NCBI GenBank assembly: GCA_030522415.1
Contig: CM060107.1
Span: forward strand, 47,699,807 to 47,763,806
DNA length: 64,000 nucleotides
Direction: 5' to 3'
Origin: Channallabes apus
Lineage: Eukaryota; Chordata; Actinopteri; Siluriformes; Clariidae
Below the pieces are notes generated by a model, which was given only the letters and a program-made list of their open reading frames with translations, was not told the DNA's origin and ran no database searches. This document shows, piece by piece, positions 36,549 through 46,198 of the stretch. Within the stretch, counting starts at the first letter, position 1; the number at the start of each line of letters is the position of its first letter. The translations under genes and the position numbers were made by a program.

Positions 36549-37531
36549 TAGGCACAGAGCCCTTCACGAAAACGTCTCTCCCGTTCTGCAGCGGTCAAGG
36601 AGGCGCGTCCTAGTTGCATGGGTTCCCCGGCTCCGGTGTCAACCACGGCAGGAGGTGGAGAACCGACATGTCCCGGGGTGGCGTAGGTGGCGGAGTCTGC
36701 GGGGCGTGGAGTGGTGACAGTGAAGGCGGGTGGTGGTCGTGACGTGGTGACGGCGAAGGTGGGTGCAGGTGGCAGGGTGCGAGGGGCTGGCCTCGGACGA
36801 GAGAGGAGGCGTTGGTCGATCCGGAGAGCGAGTTGGATTAGGCCCTCCAGGGTCGCAGGAAGCTCTCGCCCGACTAGTTCGTCCTTAATCCGAGAAGCCA
36901 GTCCCTCGTAGTAGGATGTTCGGAGTGCTGCATCGCCCCACGTTGTTTGGACGGCGAGAGTGCGAAACTCGGCCGTATAGCGGCTCACTGGCAATCCTCC
37001 CTGCCTCAGGTGATAAAGTCTGGTGTCGGTCTCCACCTCGCCCGCTGGATGTTCGAAAGTGAGTTTGAGTTGGTGAGTGAACTCATTGTAAGAGTGAGCG
37101 GTGTCTGTATCTGCCCGTAAAACTGCCGTGGCCCACTCTGCTGCCTGCCCTTTTAGCAACGAGACGAGAAGAGCAATGCGGAGGCGATCGGTGGAGTATT
37201 TGGTGGCATTAAACTCAAACACCAGATCGAGAGCTGTTAGAAAAACGCTGCACTTCCCGTCCGTGCCGTTCCACTTCTCTGGTAGAGAAAGAAAAACATC
37301 AGAAGGAGGGGGGGGGGGGGGATGCGGCGCCGCGGCCCCCGCGACGTGCGATCGAGCAGTGACGTCACCAACAGCTGCGCGGAGATCCGTATTCTCCCGC
37401 CGGAGCTCAGCGACCTCGCGGCGGAGGGAAGCGAGATCCGCGGTGAGCTGATTGATGAGCGCCGCATGCTGATCTACAACGTCGCAGAGACTCGCATAAT
37501 CCGCTGGGTTTACCGCGGAGGGCTCAGTCAT
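36482..37531 (-). CDS. gag: Gypsy Gag protein
   Basis: 349 codons. N-terminal coiled-coil-like segment (residues about 20-60, [19 protein letters not shown]), a Pro-rich hinge, a capsid region with [19 protein letters not shown] and WATAVL...[15 protein letters not shown], and a CCHC zinc knuckle C326-x2-C329-x4-H334-x4-C339. Capsid and nucleocapsid functions package element RNA. The AUG is 3 nt inside the LTR/internal boundary, within the primer-binding site. Confidence 0.93.
   Translation of the reverse strand: MTEPSAVNPADYASLCDVVDQHAALINQLTADLASLRREVAELRRENTDLRAAVGDVTARSHVAGAAAPHPPPPPPSDVFLSLPEKWNGTDGKCSVFLTALDLVFEFNATKYSTDRLRIALLVSLLKGQAAEWATAVLRADTDTAHSYNEFTHQLKLTFEHPAGEVETDTRLYHLRQGGLPVSRYTAEFRTLAVQTTWGDAALRTSYYEGLASRIKDELVGRELPATLEGLIQLALRIDQRLLSRPRPAPRTLPPAPTFAVTTSRPPPAFTVTTPRPADSATYATPGHVGSPPPAVVDTGAGEPMQLGRASLTAAERERRFREGLCAYCGSATHHRATCPLRPGNAQAR
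36497..36503 (-). promoter_or_regulatory. -1 ribosomal frameshift heptamer GGGAAAC
   Basis: On the minus strand the gag codons read CCG GGA AAC, so G GGA AAC fits the X XXY YYZ slippery rule in the correct phase. It lies in the 67-nt gag/pol overlap, and pol is in the -1 frame relative to gag. Confidence 0.8.
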
Positions 37532-37532
37532 T
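37522..37532 (-). other. Self-priming primer-binding site
   Basis: Minus-strand AATGACTGAGC directly after the 5' LTR is perfectly complementary to GCTCAGTCATT in the LTR (37809-37819). That position is about 31 bp after the TATA box, the predicted 5' end of the mRNA. This is the arrangement known for Tf1/sushi elements, whose mRNA 5' end primes its own reverse transcription. Confidence 0.75.
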
Positions 37533-37533
37533 C

Positions 37534-37917
37534 TGTCAAGATGGACTAACCTGAGGTGACCAGAAGACGTAGCTTTAGCGGTTAGCCCAATGTAGCGTGG
37601 AGGATAAACCCAAACGCGGAAAGAAGCGAGCAGGCAGGATAACCACGCGATTTAGTTTAAGGACTCTCACAAAAACGGAGCAAGGGAAAAACACAAATTT
37701 AACCCGCGTCCTAAAAATACACACACAATAGCAAAGACAAAACGGAACCAACATGTGAGTACTCACGGTTTGCTGAAACGACAGCTGGAGCTGACATGGG
37801 CCGAACTCAATGACTGAGCGGTAAGCCATCGTTTGTTTACCTCTTTTATACTTCCTGGTTTTGCGCCCGTCTTACTTCCGGGTCCTAGTGCCGGGCGCAG
37901 ATTGAGTGTGTATGACA
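37534..37917 (-). repeat. 5' LTR of the Gypsy element
   Basis: 384 bp, apparently identical to the 3' LTR. Holds the TATA box at 37843-37850 and the predicted start site near 37819. Confidence 0.95.
37843..37850 (-). promoter_or_regulatory. TATA box of the Gypsy LTR promoter
   Basis: Minus-strand TATAAAAG, 31 bp upstream of the GCTCAGTCATT predicted to be the mRNA 5' end. Confidence 0.75.
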
Positions 37918-38112
37918 AGAGATTTGCAAGATGCAGCAACTGGTGTCTGTAATCACAGTGGATTTACTCAAGATGACTGTATGAAGTGTTGATTCTTTGA
38001 TGCTGACAAAATAAACTACAAGAGACAAAGAGATCGGACTTCTGTCGTGTGAGTGAAACTTTAAGACAAAGCTACGCGTCAAAACTAGTGAAATAATATG
38101 ACCGCATCTACA

Positions 38113-38425
38113 CTGGTGTTTGGTTGATCTCAAGGAATAATGTAATCTCAGAGGAAATTAATTCAGTAAAAGCTTCCTCTGATAGAAGCAGAGAGTTGAA
38201 CCTCCAGGGACGGTAGCTGGACTGTGTATCGGGGATACGCATTTTCATAGTTAAGGGACCATGATCAGATATAACTATAGCTCTGTAATGACACTTGGTG
38301 ATAGAAGGAAGAGGTCTCTTGTCTAGAAAAAAATTATCTATACAGGAAAAGGTCTTATGAACAGAGGAAAAGAAGGAATATTCTCTGGAAGTAGGGTTAC
38401 GAAACCGCCAGACGTCAGCTAGACT
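38113..38425 (-). pseudogene. L1 ORF2 endonuclease, C-terminal part
   Basis: The minus strand reads LADVWRFRNPTSREYSFFSS, KCHYRAIVISDHGPLTMKM and a ..EINQTP end. SDH is the conserved catalytic block of APE-type endonucleases. Separated from its N-terminal half (40759-41108) by an L2 and a Harbinger-like element; the stretch between the halves is missing. Confidence 0.75.
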
Positions 38426-38871
38426 CTCGCTGCTGCATTCTGGATTAACTGAAGCTTATTTATGCACCTAACAAAACAACCAGACAGTAAGGCATTACAA
38501 TAGTCCAACCTAGAGGTGATAAAAGCATGAACTAGTTTTTCTGCATCGTTTAGCGACAATATATTTCTTATCCTGGCAATATTTCTGAGGTGAAAGAATG
38601 CTATCCTGGTGATATTATCTACATGAGCTTCAAATGAAAGGCTGGAATCTATAATCACGCCGAGGTCTTTTACTGTTGCACTTGATGGAACAGAAAGACC
38701 ATCTAAAGTTACAGTGTGATCTAAAATTTTACTTCTAGCTGTATGCGGTCCTATGACTAGAACTTCTGTCTTATCCGGATTAAGCAGAAGGAAGTTAATT
38801 AGCATCCAATTTCTTATGTCCTGCACACATTGCTCAACTTTAGTTATCCCTGTTTGGTGCATAAATATTGG
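38426..38871 (-). mobile_element. L2-type LINE RT fragment
   Basis: Minus-strand frame with VEQCVQDIRNWMLINFLLLN, PDKTEVLVIGPHT, VKDLGVIIDSSLSFEAHVDN and FITSRLDYCNALLSG, ending LIQNAAARV. Very close to the copy at 61370-61703, and both stop at the same AAARV position. Confidence 0.85.
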
Positions 38872-40758
38872 CCAGGGCCCGGTTTCTCGAAAGCTTCTTA
38901 TCGCTAAATAGTTCTTAAGTTGTACCTGAACCTCTCTCTTAACTTTATGGCGCATTTCCCGAAACGTTCTTACGCTAAGTATCTCTTAGCTAAGTCACAC
39001 GTTCGTAAGGTTGGTCTGGACCAACCTTAACTCATACTTAGCGTAGTTTCAGCTCAAGACACTAGTCGCCGCCACTGAGCAGCAGTCTTTATAAAGCAGC
39101 GGTGTATGCAAACACATTATGGCACGTTATCAAAGCCGTATTAATGATGGAATATACTGTAGACCTGTTTAAGAATGTTATTTTATTTGATATCAGAACT
39201 AATAGAGTGACTTTTAATTAGTCTATTTCATAATGTGACTAACACATTAAAATTGGCAATCACTATTAATATTAAACAGGTGGCGAACAATTAGGCAGCG
39301 ATACAGCGTGGTGTTGTGTTAAACTGAAGACGGCGCAGTCCGTGGAGCAGTGTGGGTCATGTACATTTTTCCTTTAGACAAAACTTCAGCCCTTTTCATA
39401 TTTTCCCCGTGGTCATTATTAAAAAAATATATAAATAAAAGTTTTGCCTTCCTAAGGCAACAGATTATGGAGCTTCTTGAGCTGCTCAGACCTGCGCGTG
39501 CCAGACCAACGCGTCGTACTTACACTCCCCGTCCCGATGTCCAGCTGCTCGCTGCTTTTTGTTTAAAATATGTTTCATTGATCATTAGCCATTATCCATG
39601 ACTTTATGGGTTTTTCTTTTGACACGTTTTATTTTTATGAAATTTGATTTAGTTAAATGAGAAAATAACCATGGGAGTTTCAAACCCCGCATCCATTCAT
39701 TTTTCTGGGTGATTGTAATGTGTAATACCCCTACAGTATTCACTTATGCGGTTTGACTCGCTGTGAGATGCGGTGTGTTATACCCCTATCTCACCTGTGC
39801 GGTCTCGCGCTGTGGCCGTAGGCTTGATCATGATTCACCCCGAGTTTTTGCGCTGTGATTACGTTTCCATCTTTCCGCGTGAAAAATTAAACGTTTAATT
39901 TTTTGCTGGTCCTCGTGGAAGCTTGCAGAACTTCACGGAACGTTAAAGGAACGTCGTGGGCAATCGCGGCAGCTCACGGAGATGAGTCAGGCCACACAGG
40001 TGAGATAGGGGTATTAGACACCGTGATTTGCCTCGAGTGACCGGCGCCCGACGGTCCGCGAAGATCTACAAGGTCCGCGAGCTTCCACATGTTAAACATG
40101 TTTATTTTTTTTTACGTGGTAAGATGGAAACGTAATAACAGCACCAAAACTCGCGCCGAATCATAATGAACCGCACTTACGGCCCCGCGTGTGAGATAGG
40201 GGTATTAAACCTCCACTCTCTCATCTCATCGTATTCATTCCATAAGTGCACTATACAACCCCAACAACTGACACTTCACATTGTTTCTGAAGCTGGTGAA
40301 GAGTGTTATCAGCTGTTTGTCAATCAACTATGAACTACGAACTACGGTTCGTTTCACGGCCACATGTTACTTGAAAATATTATATATTATATTATTATAT
40401 TAATTAATATTAATTTATATATTTGTCTATTATGGCATATTATTGTTAAGTTAACACATGTCGAAATAAACGCTATTAAATAATTTAGTGCAATGTTTAA
40501 TTTGCATAGAAAGTGCCGTCTTTCTTAACGCTGTCATGAAAAAGGAGTCAAAAATCGATTCCTGAGCAACCGATGTCCGCTAATTCAGGACCTTCACTGT
40601 AGACAGCGCCTTGTAACGTCGGACGTACAGTAAGAGGCAGTGACTTAAGAAGACTCCTAAGAGACAGTTCGAGAAATACTCTTAGAAAAGTTATCACTTA
40701 ACGTAAGATATATCTTAAGAGTCTACTTAGCGCGCGTTATCGAGAAACCGGGCCCTGG
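38872..40758 (+). mobile_element. Harbinger-like TIR element with a transposase relic
   Basis: 19-bp inverted ends CCAGGGCCCGGTTTCTCGA. At 39463-39560 the plus strand reads IMELLELLRPARARPTRRTY then DVQLLAAFCLK, resembling the N-terminal block of HARBI1-type transposases. The rest is non-coding, with an inserted fold-back element (39723-40207). No clear TSD. Confidence 0.6.
39723..40207. mobile_element. Fold-back MITE
   Basis: Ends TAATACCCCTA and TAGGGGTATTA. Arms 39779-39893 and 40109-40207 are imperfect inverted repeats over about 100 nt (shared cores ATACCCCTATCTCAC, ATTACGTTTCCATCTT), so a transcript could fold into a long hairpin. Confidence 0.65.
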
Positions 40759-41108
40759 ATGACTGGGAGGGAATAAAGCTGGCCCACCACAATAACATAT
40801 CGTCCCAAGGAATCAGCCTCTACACTAGTCATAGTGAATGGCGTGTTTTTCTTGATGAGTATGGCTACACCTCTAGCTTTTGAATGGAAATTGGAATGAT
40901 ACATCTGTTCCACCCAACTCCCTCTTAGCCGGAAATGATCTGCTGAACATAAATGAGTCTCCTGAAGAAATGCAATGTCTGCATCAAGTTGTTTTAAATG
41001 TGCAAATATCTTTTTACTTTTCACTGGAGGGTTAAGTGACTTAACATTCCAGCTCATGAAATTAACTGAGCAGCCATCCAGCACTTTGGAAGTTTTAGTA
41101 GCTGTCAT
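40759..41108 (-). pseudogene. L1 ORF2 endonuclease, N-terminal part
   Basis: The minus strand reads VNFMSWNVKSLNPPVKSKKI, DADIAFLQETHL (catalytic Glu in QETH) and RGVAILIKKNTPF, typical of L1 APE endonuclease. The start codon region at 41108 is MTATKTSKV. Truncated by the Harbinger-like insertion. Confidence 0.85.
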
Positions 41109-41454
41109 CTTAAGGGGAAGTGTTTATATAAATGAAATCCATAAAAGCAACTTGAAAACAAGTGTAAATTAACATGGACATCTGACAGAATAAGTCTGGT
41201 AGGAAAAAAAACAGAAACAAAAAAAACCCCCAATAAACCCGCTCCCCCCTATCACCTACACGAACATGGTGAACAAAATACCCTGCAAAAACTAATCCAC
41301 ACATTAAGTGTTTGTGTTGGGAGCTCTACAGAGCCATCAGCTCACGCTCACGCCAAACCCACCATACTAAAGTTACTCGAATAGCGCGTTATGATATGTC
41401 GTAAAATCTGCGGAATAACATAGTAATAACAGTATAGCATAGCATAATACATAG

Positions 41455-41458
<4 letters not shown>

Positions 41459-41505
<47 letters not shown>
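41459..41505. repeat. (TA)n microsatellite
   Basis: About 23 TA units within the L1 ORF1-ORF2 interval. Confidence 0.9.
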
Positions 41506-41507
<2 letters not shown>

Positions 41508-41995
41508 GTTATAAATAACATAGAATAATAATGGTAATAACAATACGGGAAAAAAAGTTAATTAAAGTAAGCCTATTAACACCGGCAAAGATATTAAACG
41601 CTTCTCTTAAAATGCAACTAAGCAATACAAGCTCAGAGTCACACCATTAATTAAAAGATATAAAATAATTATAATAACAACAGTAAAATAGATAAACCAA
41701 AAAAGATAAAAGTAGAGATGGAAACCTTAACGATACACCAACAATAGAGTCAGTGATGTTTCCATCAGCAGCGAGACTATTAAGCAAATATTGTCATGTC
41801 AGTATTATCAGTAGAAAGTCTCCTGCTCATGACTGAATAGTACCTTGTACGCCCTCTAGGAGGAGCTAAAAACAATGCAAACAAAAGGTCACTGCTCCAC
41901 TGAAGCGTGGTCTAGGCTGGAAGACGGTATAGACGAACAGAAGTGTTTGCATAATTTTCAGGGCTCTGCGGGGATAATGTTCTTCCTGATATACC

Positions 41996-42850
41996 TCATG
42001 GCTTCCTCTGCATCTGTAAACACCTTTTCTGTTCCATCGTGTGAAACACGTAAACAGGCTGGGTATAGAATGCCAAACCGGACGCCCTGACGATTACGCA
42101 GTAATTTCTGAGCCTCGGTAAACGCAGCTCTGGCCTTGGCAACACTCGCAGTATAATCCGGGAAAATGGCAACTTATGGCCGTTAAATCTCAACGGAGCC
42201 CGAGCGCGCGCACGGCTCAATACCTCGACACAGTCTTGGTGGTAGTGAAGTTTCGCCATGATGACACGCGGTTTTCCATCCGATCTTCTTGGAGCCTGAA
42301 TTCTATGCGAGTTGTCCACAAGCACATCCTTCTCCATTTGTAGTGTTTCTTTCAGCAGCCTCGAAACAAACACAGTAGAGTTTGATCCCACCGTCTCAGC
42401 TACCCCCATTATCCTGATATTACATCTTCTCATCCTTCCCTCCATGTCCTTGCATTTCGCTCTTAGCTCAGCTACCTCTGTTTTCAAACAAGTGACCACA
42501 GATTTTAAAGTCGTCACCTCGTCCGACCACGTTGATAGGCCGCCTTCCACCTCCTGTATCACGGTCTTCATCTGTTCGATTTCGGAGTGAAACGCCGCCG
42601 CATTATTTATAATTTCCCTTTTAACGGATTGTATCTCGTTTTTAAGGGCATTGAAATCATCGGCAAGCACGTTTTTTAGTTCAGCCTTAATTACTGTCGA
42701 GATGTCTTCTTTTAATGAGCGAAGAATCTCGGATTTCAAGGCGCCTCAGCATCCATTTTCTCTGGACTGCCCGGAGGGGGTGGTGTTGCTCGAGACCGGG
42801 TAACGGTGGAGCATGAAGACGAGGCGACGTTGGGCCTAGTGTTGGATGAT
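41996..42850 (-). pseudogene. L1 ORF1 (RNA-binding protein)
   Basis: A coiled-coil region (KNEIQSVKREI, EQMKTVIQEVEGGL, LKTEVAELRAKCKDMEGR) is followed by RRCNIRIMGVAE, the RRM of L1 ORF1p, and a C-terminal domain that is partly out of frame (GLAFYTQPVYVFHT). The N terminus (GSPEKMDAEAP) is one frameshift away near 42740. ORF1p is the RNA chaperone of the L1 particle. Confidence 0.8.
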
Positions 42851-43284
42851 GCGTCGTATTTTTATTTGCGTAGTTTTTCCGCCATTGACCCGCATATTAA
42901 TTTCCCCCTTATTTCAAAGAATAAATCATATCAAATTTGTTGAACTGTTTTGTAAAATAAAGCGCTTATTATATAAAAAAACAAGAGTTCGGCGAGAGCA
43001 CGAGCCAAACACGTCCTACTCCATTGCCATGCAAGAGTGCCCCCCGACAGGTTAAACATTTTGTCCGCTTTACTTTTAACCATGGGTGTTTTTTTTTTGT
43101 CTCTTTTTCATTAACAGACAAAAAGTGGATGACCAGGAAGAATATCTCTGTCCCAAGACTCATTCTTTTAACCCAGATATTGAAGGACAGCTGAACCCTG
43201 AAGAGAACGGGAGATTCACACAAACCTGATCCTGGAGCTGAAGCTCAGAACATACCAGGAAGGACCTTCTCTGTAACCAGTGCA

Positions 43285-43489
43285 ATATCATGAAGATCAG
43301 GAACAAATGGAATTCAATCTGCTTGTCAATGACCAGCACGGAATCATCTATCGCTACGTTCCAAAAGTTGGCTGCACTGTATTAAAAAGGATCATGATCG
43401 TTCTGAGTGAGAGTCTGAAGGTGTATGGGGTACCGGCTAAAGTAAGAAAGTTGGCTTGGCAAAAAATAACGGACAGAGTAAATGCGTGA
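43285..43489 (+). pseudogene. Carbohydrate-sulfotransferase-like fragment
   Basis: LLVNDQHGIIYRYVPKVGCT, then KRIMIVLSESLKV, resembles the 5'-phosphosulfate-binding loop region of Golgi carbohydrate sulfotransferases (CHST8-14 type, usually 'YVPKVACTNWKR'). The Cys and Lys are kept but NW is changed, and similarity ends after about 45 residues. Too short for an enzyme; probably a gene fragment. Confidence 0.5.
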
Positions 43490-43839
43490 GGGTATTAAAT
43501 TTCAAATTTGACATCGCCTCCCCTTTTATTATAATGCAAAATAATTAAACACTCCTTTCGCATCCTTTTGACTGTTAAATGAAAGCATTTGAAATCACTT
43601 ACTTTTCCTGCCATTCATTTCTTTAGGTTCAAATACCAATGTGTATTGACTAGGAATTTGTGATTTCTTATTTAATAAGGTGTAATCTTATTTAAGGTGT
43701 AATCCTTCTGGAGCCAGAAGCCAAGTGAAAATGCAACACAAAAACATTCTGCAAAAAGGTAATATTTGATTTCACGATCACTGAATTATTAATTAAACAC
43801 AATTTTGTATATTCTTTCTGTCATGTAGCTAATAGAAAG

Positions 43840-43945
43840 AAGGCTCAAGCTTGTCTAACTGGCAGGGGCCCACCACCACCTCCCCTCACCCCATCTGAGG
43901 AGCTGGCTCTGTCTCTTAATGAAGGGCGACCAGTGACACTAACAT
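43840..43945 (+). pseudogene. Trace of a Harbinger-associated Myb/SANT-like protein
   Basis: One frame reads KAQACLTGRGPPPPPLTPSE and then ELALSLNEGRPV. This resembles the 'TGGGPxPPPLTPAEELALS' linker of Myb/SANT-like accessory proteins of fish Harbinger elements. No DNA-binding domain is seen nearby. Confidence 0.4.
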
Positions 43946-43949
43946 GGTT

Positions 43950-45606
43950 CACCACAATGATTTTTCATTATATGACTTAATAAATGACTATCTCTGCCAC
44001 GTAAAGGCCTTTTGAACATGCTTAAAGTTTTTTTTATTCAGGCTTACTTCATTTAACTGCATATGATATATAGGTTACTGTGATCTTAGTTGTATTACTT
44101 TGACATGTTTACTTTGACAATGTCACGTTCTGCTAGCTGTTGGACTGTGGGCAAGGAGTTGAGGCATAGACGCAGAGGGGATAAGGTGTAACAAAAAGAG
44201 TCTTTAATAAAACCAAACTAACAAACAAACCATGAACAAAGGAAGTTGGCTAAAAATGTGGAGCATACTATAAACAGAAGTCAAACTAAAATATACACAG
44301 ACTAGGGATGACAAACACTGATACAATACAGACTGGACAAGACAAGACATACTAAACAGACTAGCTGAAAGAGGCTCATGGTTTTTGATGGCAGTCATTA
44401 GACACTTAATATAATATAATATAATCTAAGGGAGGAACAATTAGCTCCTTGGTTAATTTACTGCCTCAAATTATATGCTTTGTCACATAACAGAGTTATA
44501 GCAAATGGAAAATGTCTTTTAAACTATCTACATATATGTAAATTAAACTGGCTATTTACAGTATACTGTAAATATATTGTAAATATATTGGCTATAGCCA
44601 AAATTAACATAATAAACAATGGAAATAAATAACTGTACTTGCAACAGTCTTGCTGCAAAGCATAATTTTGTGGTTACATTTTGTGGTATTTAATAGAAAC
44701 CATTAGAATTTCTGTGATGGTTTGTAAATTAGGCTTTTATTTTGTGTGTGTGTTTTTTAACAAGGTAAGCATAGCAAGCATCATAAGCAAGAAGGCTAAC
44801 AAACCTAAGAGTTAACGTTATACCACTAATTAACATGATGACATGAATACCTTAATCATACAGAGAGAACATTGGTGTATACCTTTATCTTTTCCCCGTT
44901 TCTCCTCATCTTCTTTTCTTTTTTTCCTAAATTGGGCCCCTGACAGCTTTGGCCTTTTTTTCTCCATCGCTGTGTTTACTTTATAATCGACGATTCGACA
45001 ATCATCAGATTTCCCCCAACGCTGTCACTCACGACCAGAAGTCAAGACTAAACCAATTCACCTCCACATCATAATCGTTTTTATTACCTATTTTTATTTG
45101 CCATTTCACACAGTTAAATAAATGAAAAAAAGTGCAAATTATTGGTGTGTGTTTATAATATTTAGAATAAAATGTGCGTTATTTGTAAGAAAGTCAGGTA
45201 GACATAATATAGCCCCCTTCTTGTCCGCTTCATTTGGGAGAGGTGAACTGCGTGCTCTGGAAATTACTTCTTCCATTCGCCTAAACTTATCTGTGCAAGG
45301 CCAGGATTTCAAAATTGGCGGCTTTGAAAACAAAGTACCGAAATCGGCTCCAGGTGGAAGATGACCTGAGGCTTGCACTGTCCAACACTGAACCGCGAAT
45401 TGCGCTTCTTTGTAAAAAAAAATAAACAAGGTGTCCCACTGATTTCTTCAACGGTGTCATGAGACGCACCAACGCACCCTGCGTCCCAATTCGTATAATA
45501 TCTGCCTATTGAATATTATTTAGGGCGGATAGTATGCGAATGCTTGTAGAATGCAACAAACTAATTAAATGCAGCATACTTCACACTTAAAATACTTATA
45601 TGACAT
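43950..45606. other. AT-rich intergenic sequence
   Basis: No coding block recognised. 44100-44400 has the look of an LTR or LINE leader in reverse (CTTTAATAAAACC-like) but cannot be assigned. Confidence 0.35.
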
Positions 45607-46198
45607 CTGTGCCACCACGGCTCGAGGGAAAAAGATCTGGGTCTCCGGACTACTGAGCCGCCACTTTGTCCCCCCCTAGTGTGTCTGTGTCGGTACAGTA
45701 TGTCTTGTCAATCACAAATCACGTACACCTGTGTCTTACTCCTAAGTGTTATTATTTAAGCCAGCCGAATCCGTAGCCTCCCATCCATTCACCGTCGTCT
45801 TTTGTGTTTAGTTGTGTGCGAGTCTAACATTCCTGTCTGTGTAGATTTTGCGTGTGACTGTCTCCTCCTCAGCCGTGAACTCAACAGAGCGGAGGAATAG
45901 GACTGGGAAGCGGAACTAAATTAATTTCGTTCAAGTTCAAGTGGAAATGCCCACCTCGCGGAAGGCGAATTTTGTGTTGAGACACTTTTCGAAGCACGCC
46001 AGGAATGTTCCTGGTAACTGAGTGAACTGCCGGCTGTACCGGAAGGAGGAGACCCAGTTTGAGTGTTCAGTATTTTTGTTTGATCTATTTACTAGTATTT
46101 TGTGTTCTATATCGTCCACGGACGTTAACCGTTTCAAGAAGATAAAAAACACAACAAAGAATTCCTGCATTTGTGTCCACTTTTTACATACCAGAATT
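45607..46198 (+). other. Putative 5' LTR/leader of the second Gypsy
   Basis: Starts TGACATCTGTGCC, has a TATTTAAG promoter-like box near 45756 and leads straight into gag. No matching 3' LTR is in the window, so LTR identity is inferred. Confidence 0.4.

Larger units (their letters stand above)
32758..37917 (-). mobile_element. Complete Ty3/Gypsy chromovirus (sushi/Tf1-like)
   Basis: 5160 bp, flanked by AGAGA (32753-32757, 37918-37922). Two 384-bp LTRs appear identical by eye. Between them are open gag and pol frames with protease, RT, RNase H, integrase and C-terminal chromodomain. A polypurine tract adjoins the 3' LTR and a self-complementary primer site adjoins the 5' LTR. No env. No stop or frameshift other than the gag-pol -1 overlap was seen, so it looks young and potentially competent. 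Confidence 0.95.
32302..38112 (+). mobile_element. Solo LTR of an ERV- or Gypsy-type element, split by the Gypsy insertion
   Basis: TG...CA ends (TGTAAGAGCC, GCATCTACA) flanked by CTGGT at 32297-32301 and 38113-38117. Without the Gypsy it is about 645 bp. It holds three imperfect copies of AAGATACAGCAAC..GTTGTAA-type repeats (enhancer-like, U3) and an AATAAA near 38009. No internal coding region remains, as expected for a solo LTR left by LTR-LTR recombination. Its removal rejoins L1 ORF2 in frame (EINQTPG then MSSSTIW). Family unresolved. Confidence 0.75.
26824..43045 (-). mobile_element. Near full-length L1 LINE, expanded by nested insertions
   Basis: The 17-bp sequence GACAGGTTAAACATTTT occurs at 26807-26823 and 43046-43062, exactly at the 3' and 5' ends of minus-strand L1 sequence. 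Between them, in order from 43045 down: 5' UTR, ORF1 (coiled coil and RNA-binding domain), ORF2 APE endonuclease, reverse transcriptase and the C-terminal region ending FYDIWQPFLSFAEG. Removing the inserts leaves about 5.5 kb, the size of a complete fish L1. Both ORFs carry stops or frameshifts, so the copy is inactive. Confidence 0.88.

Noticed and set aside
33053..37829. Two identical 84-codon open frames at 32799-33053 and 37575-37829 (minus)
   Set aside because: They are the same part of the two Gypsy LTRs. The ATG lies about 10 bp upstream of the predicted mRNA start, so it would not be in the transcript.
41459..41505. Long TA run considered as a replication or attachment site
   Set aside because: It is a plain dinucleotide microsatellite, like those at 53204 and 21822.
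44100..44400. Suspected LTR or LINE leader
   Set aside because: No paired repeat, coding block or TSD found.
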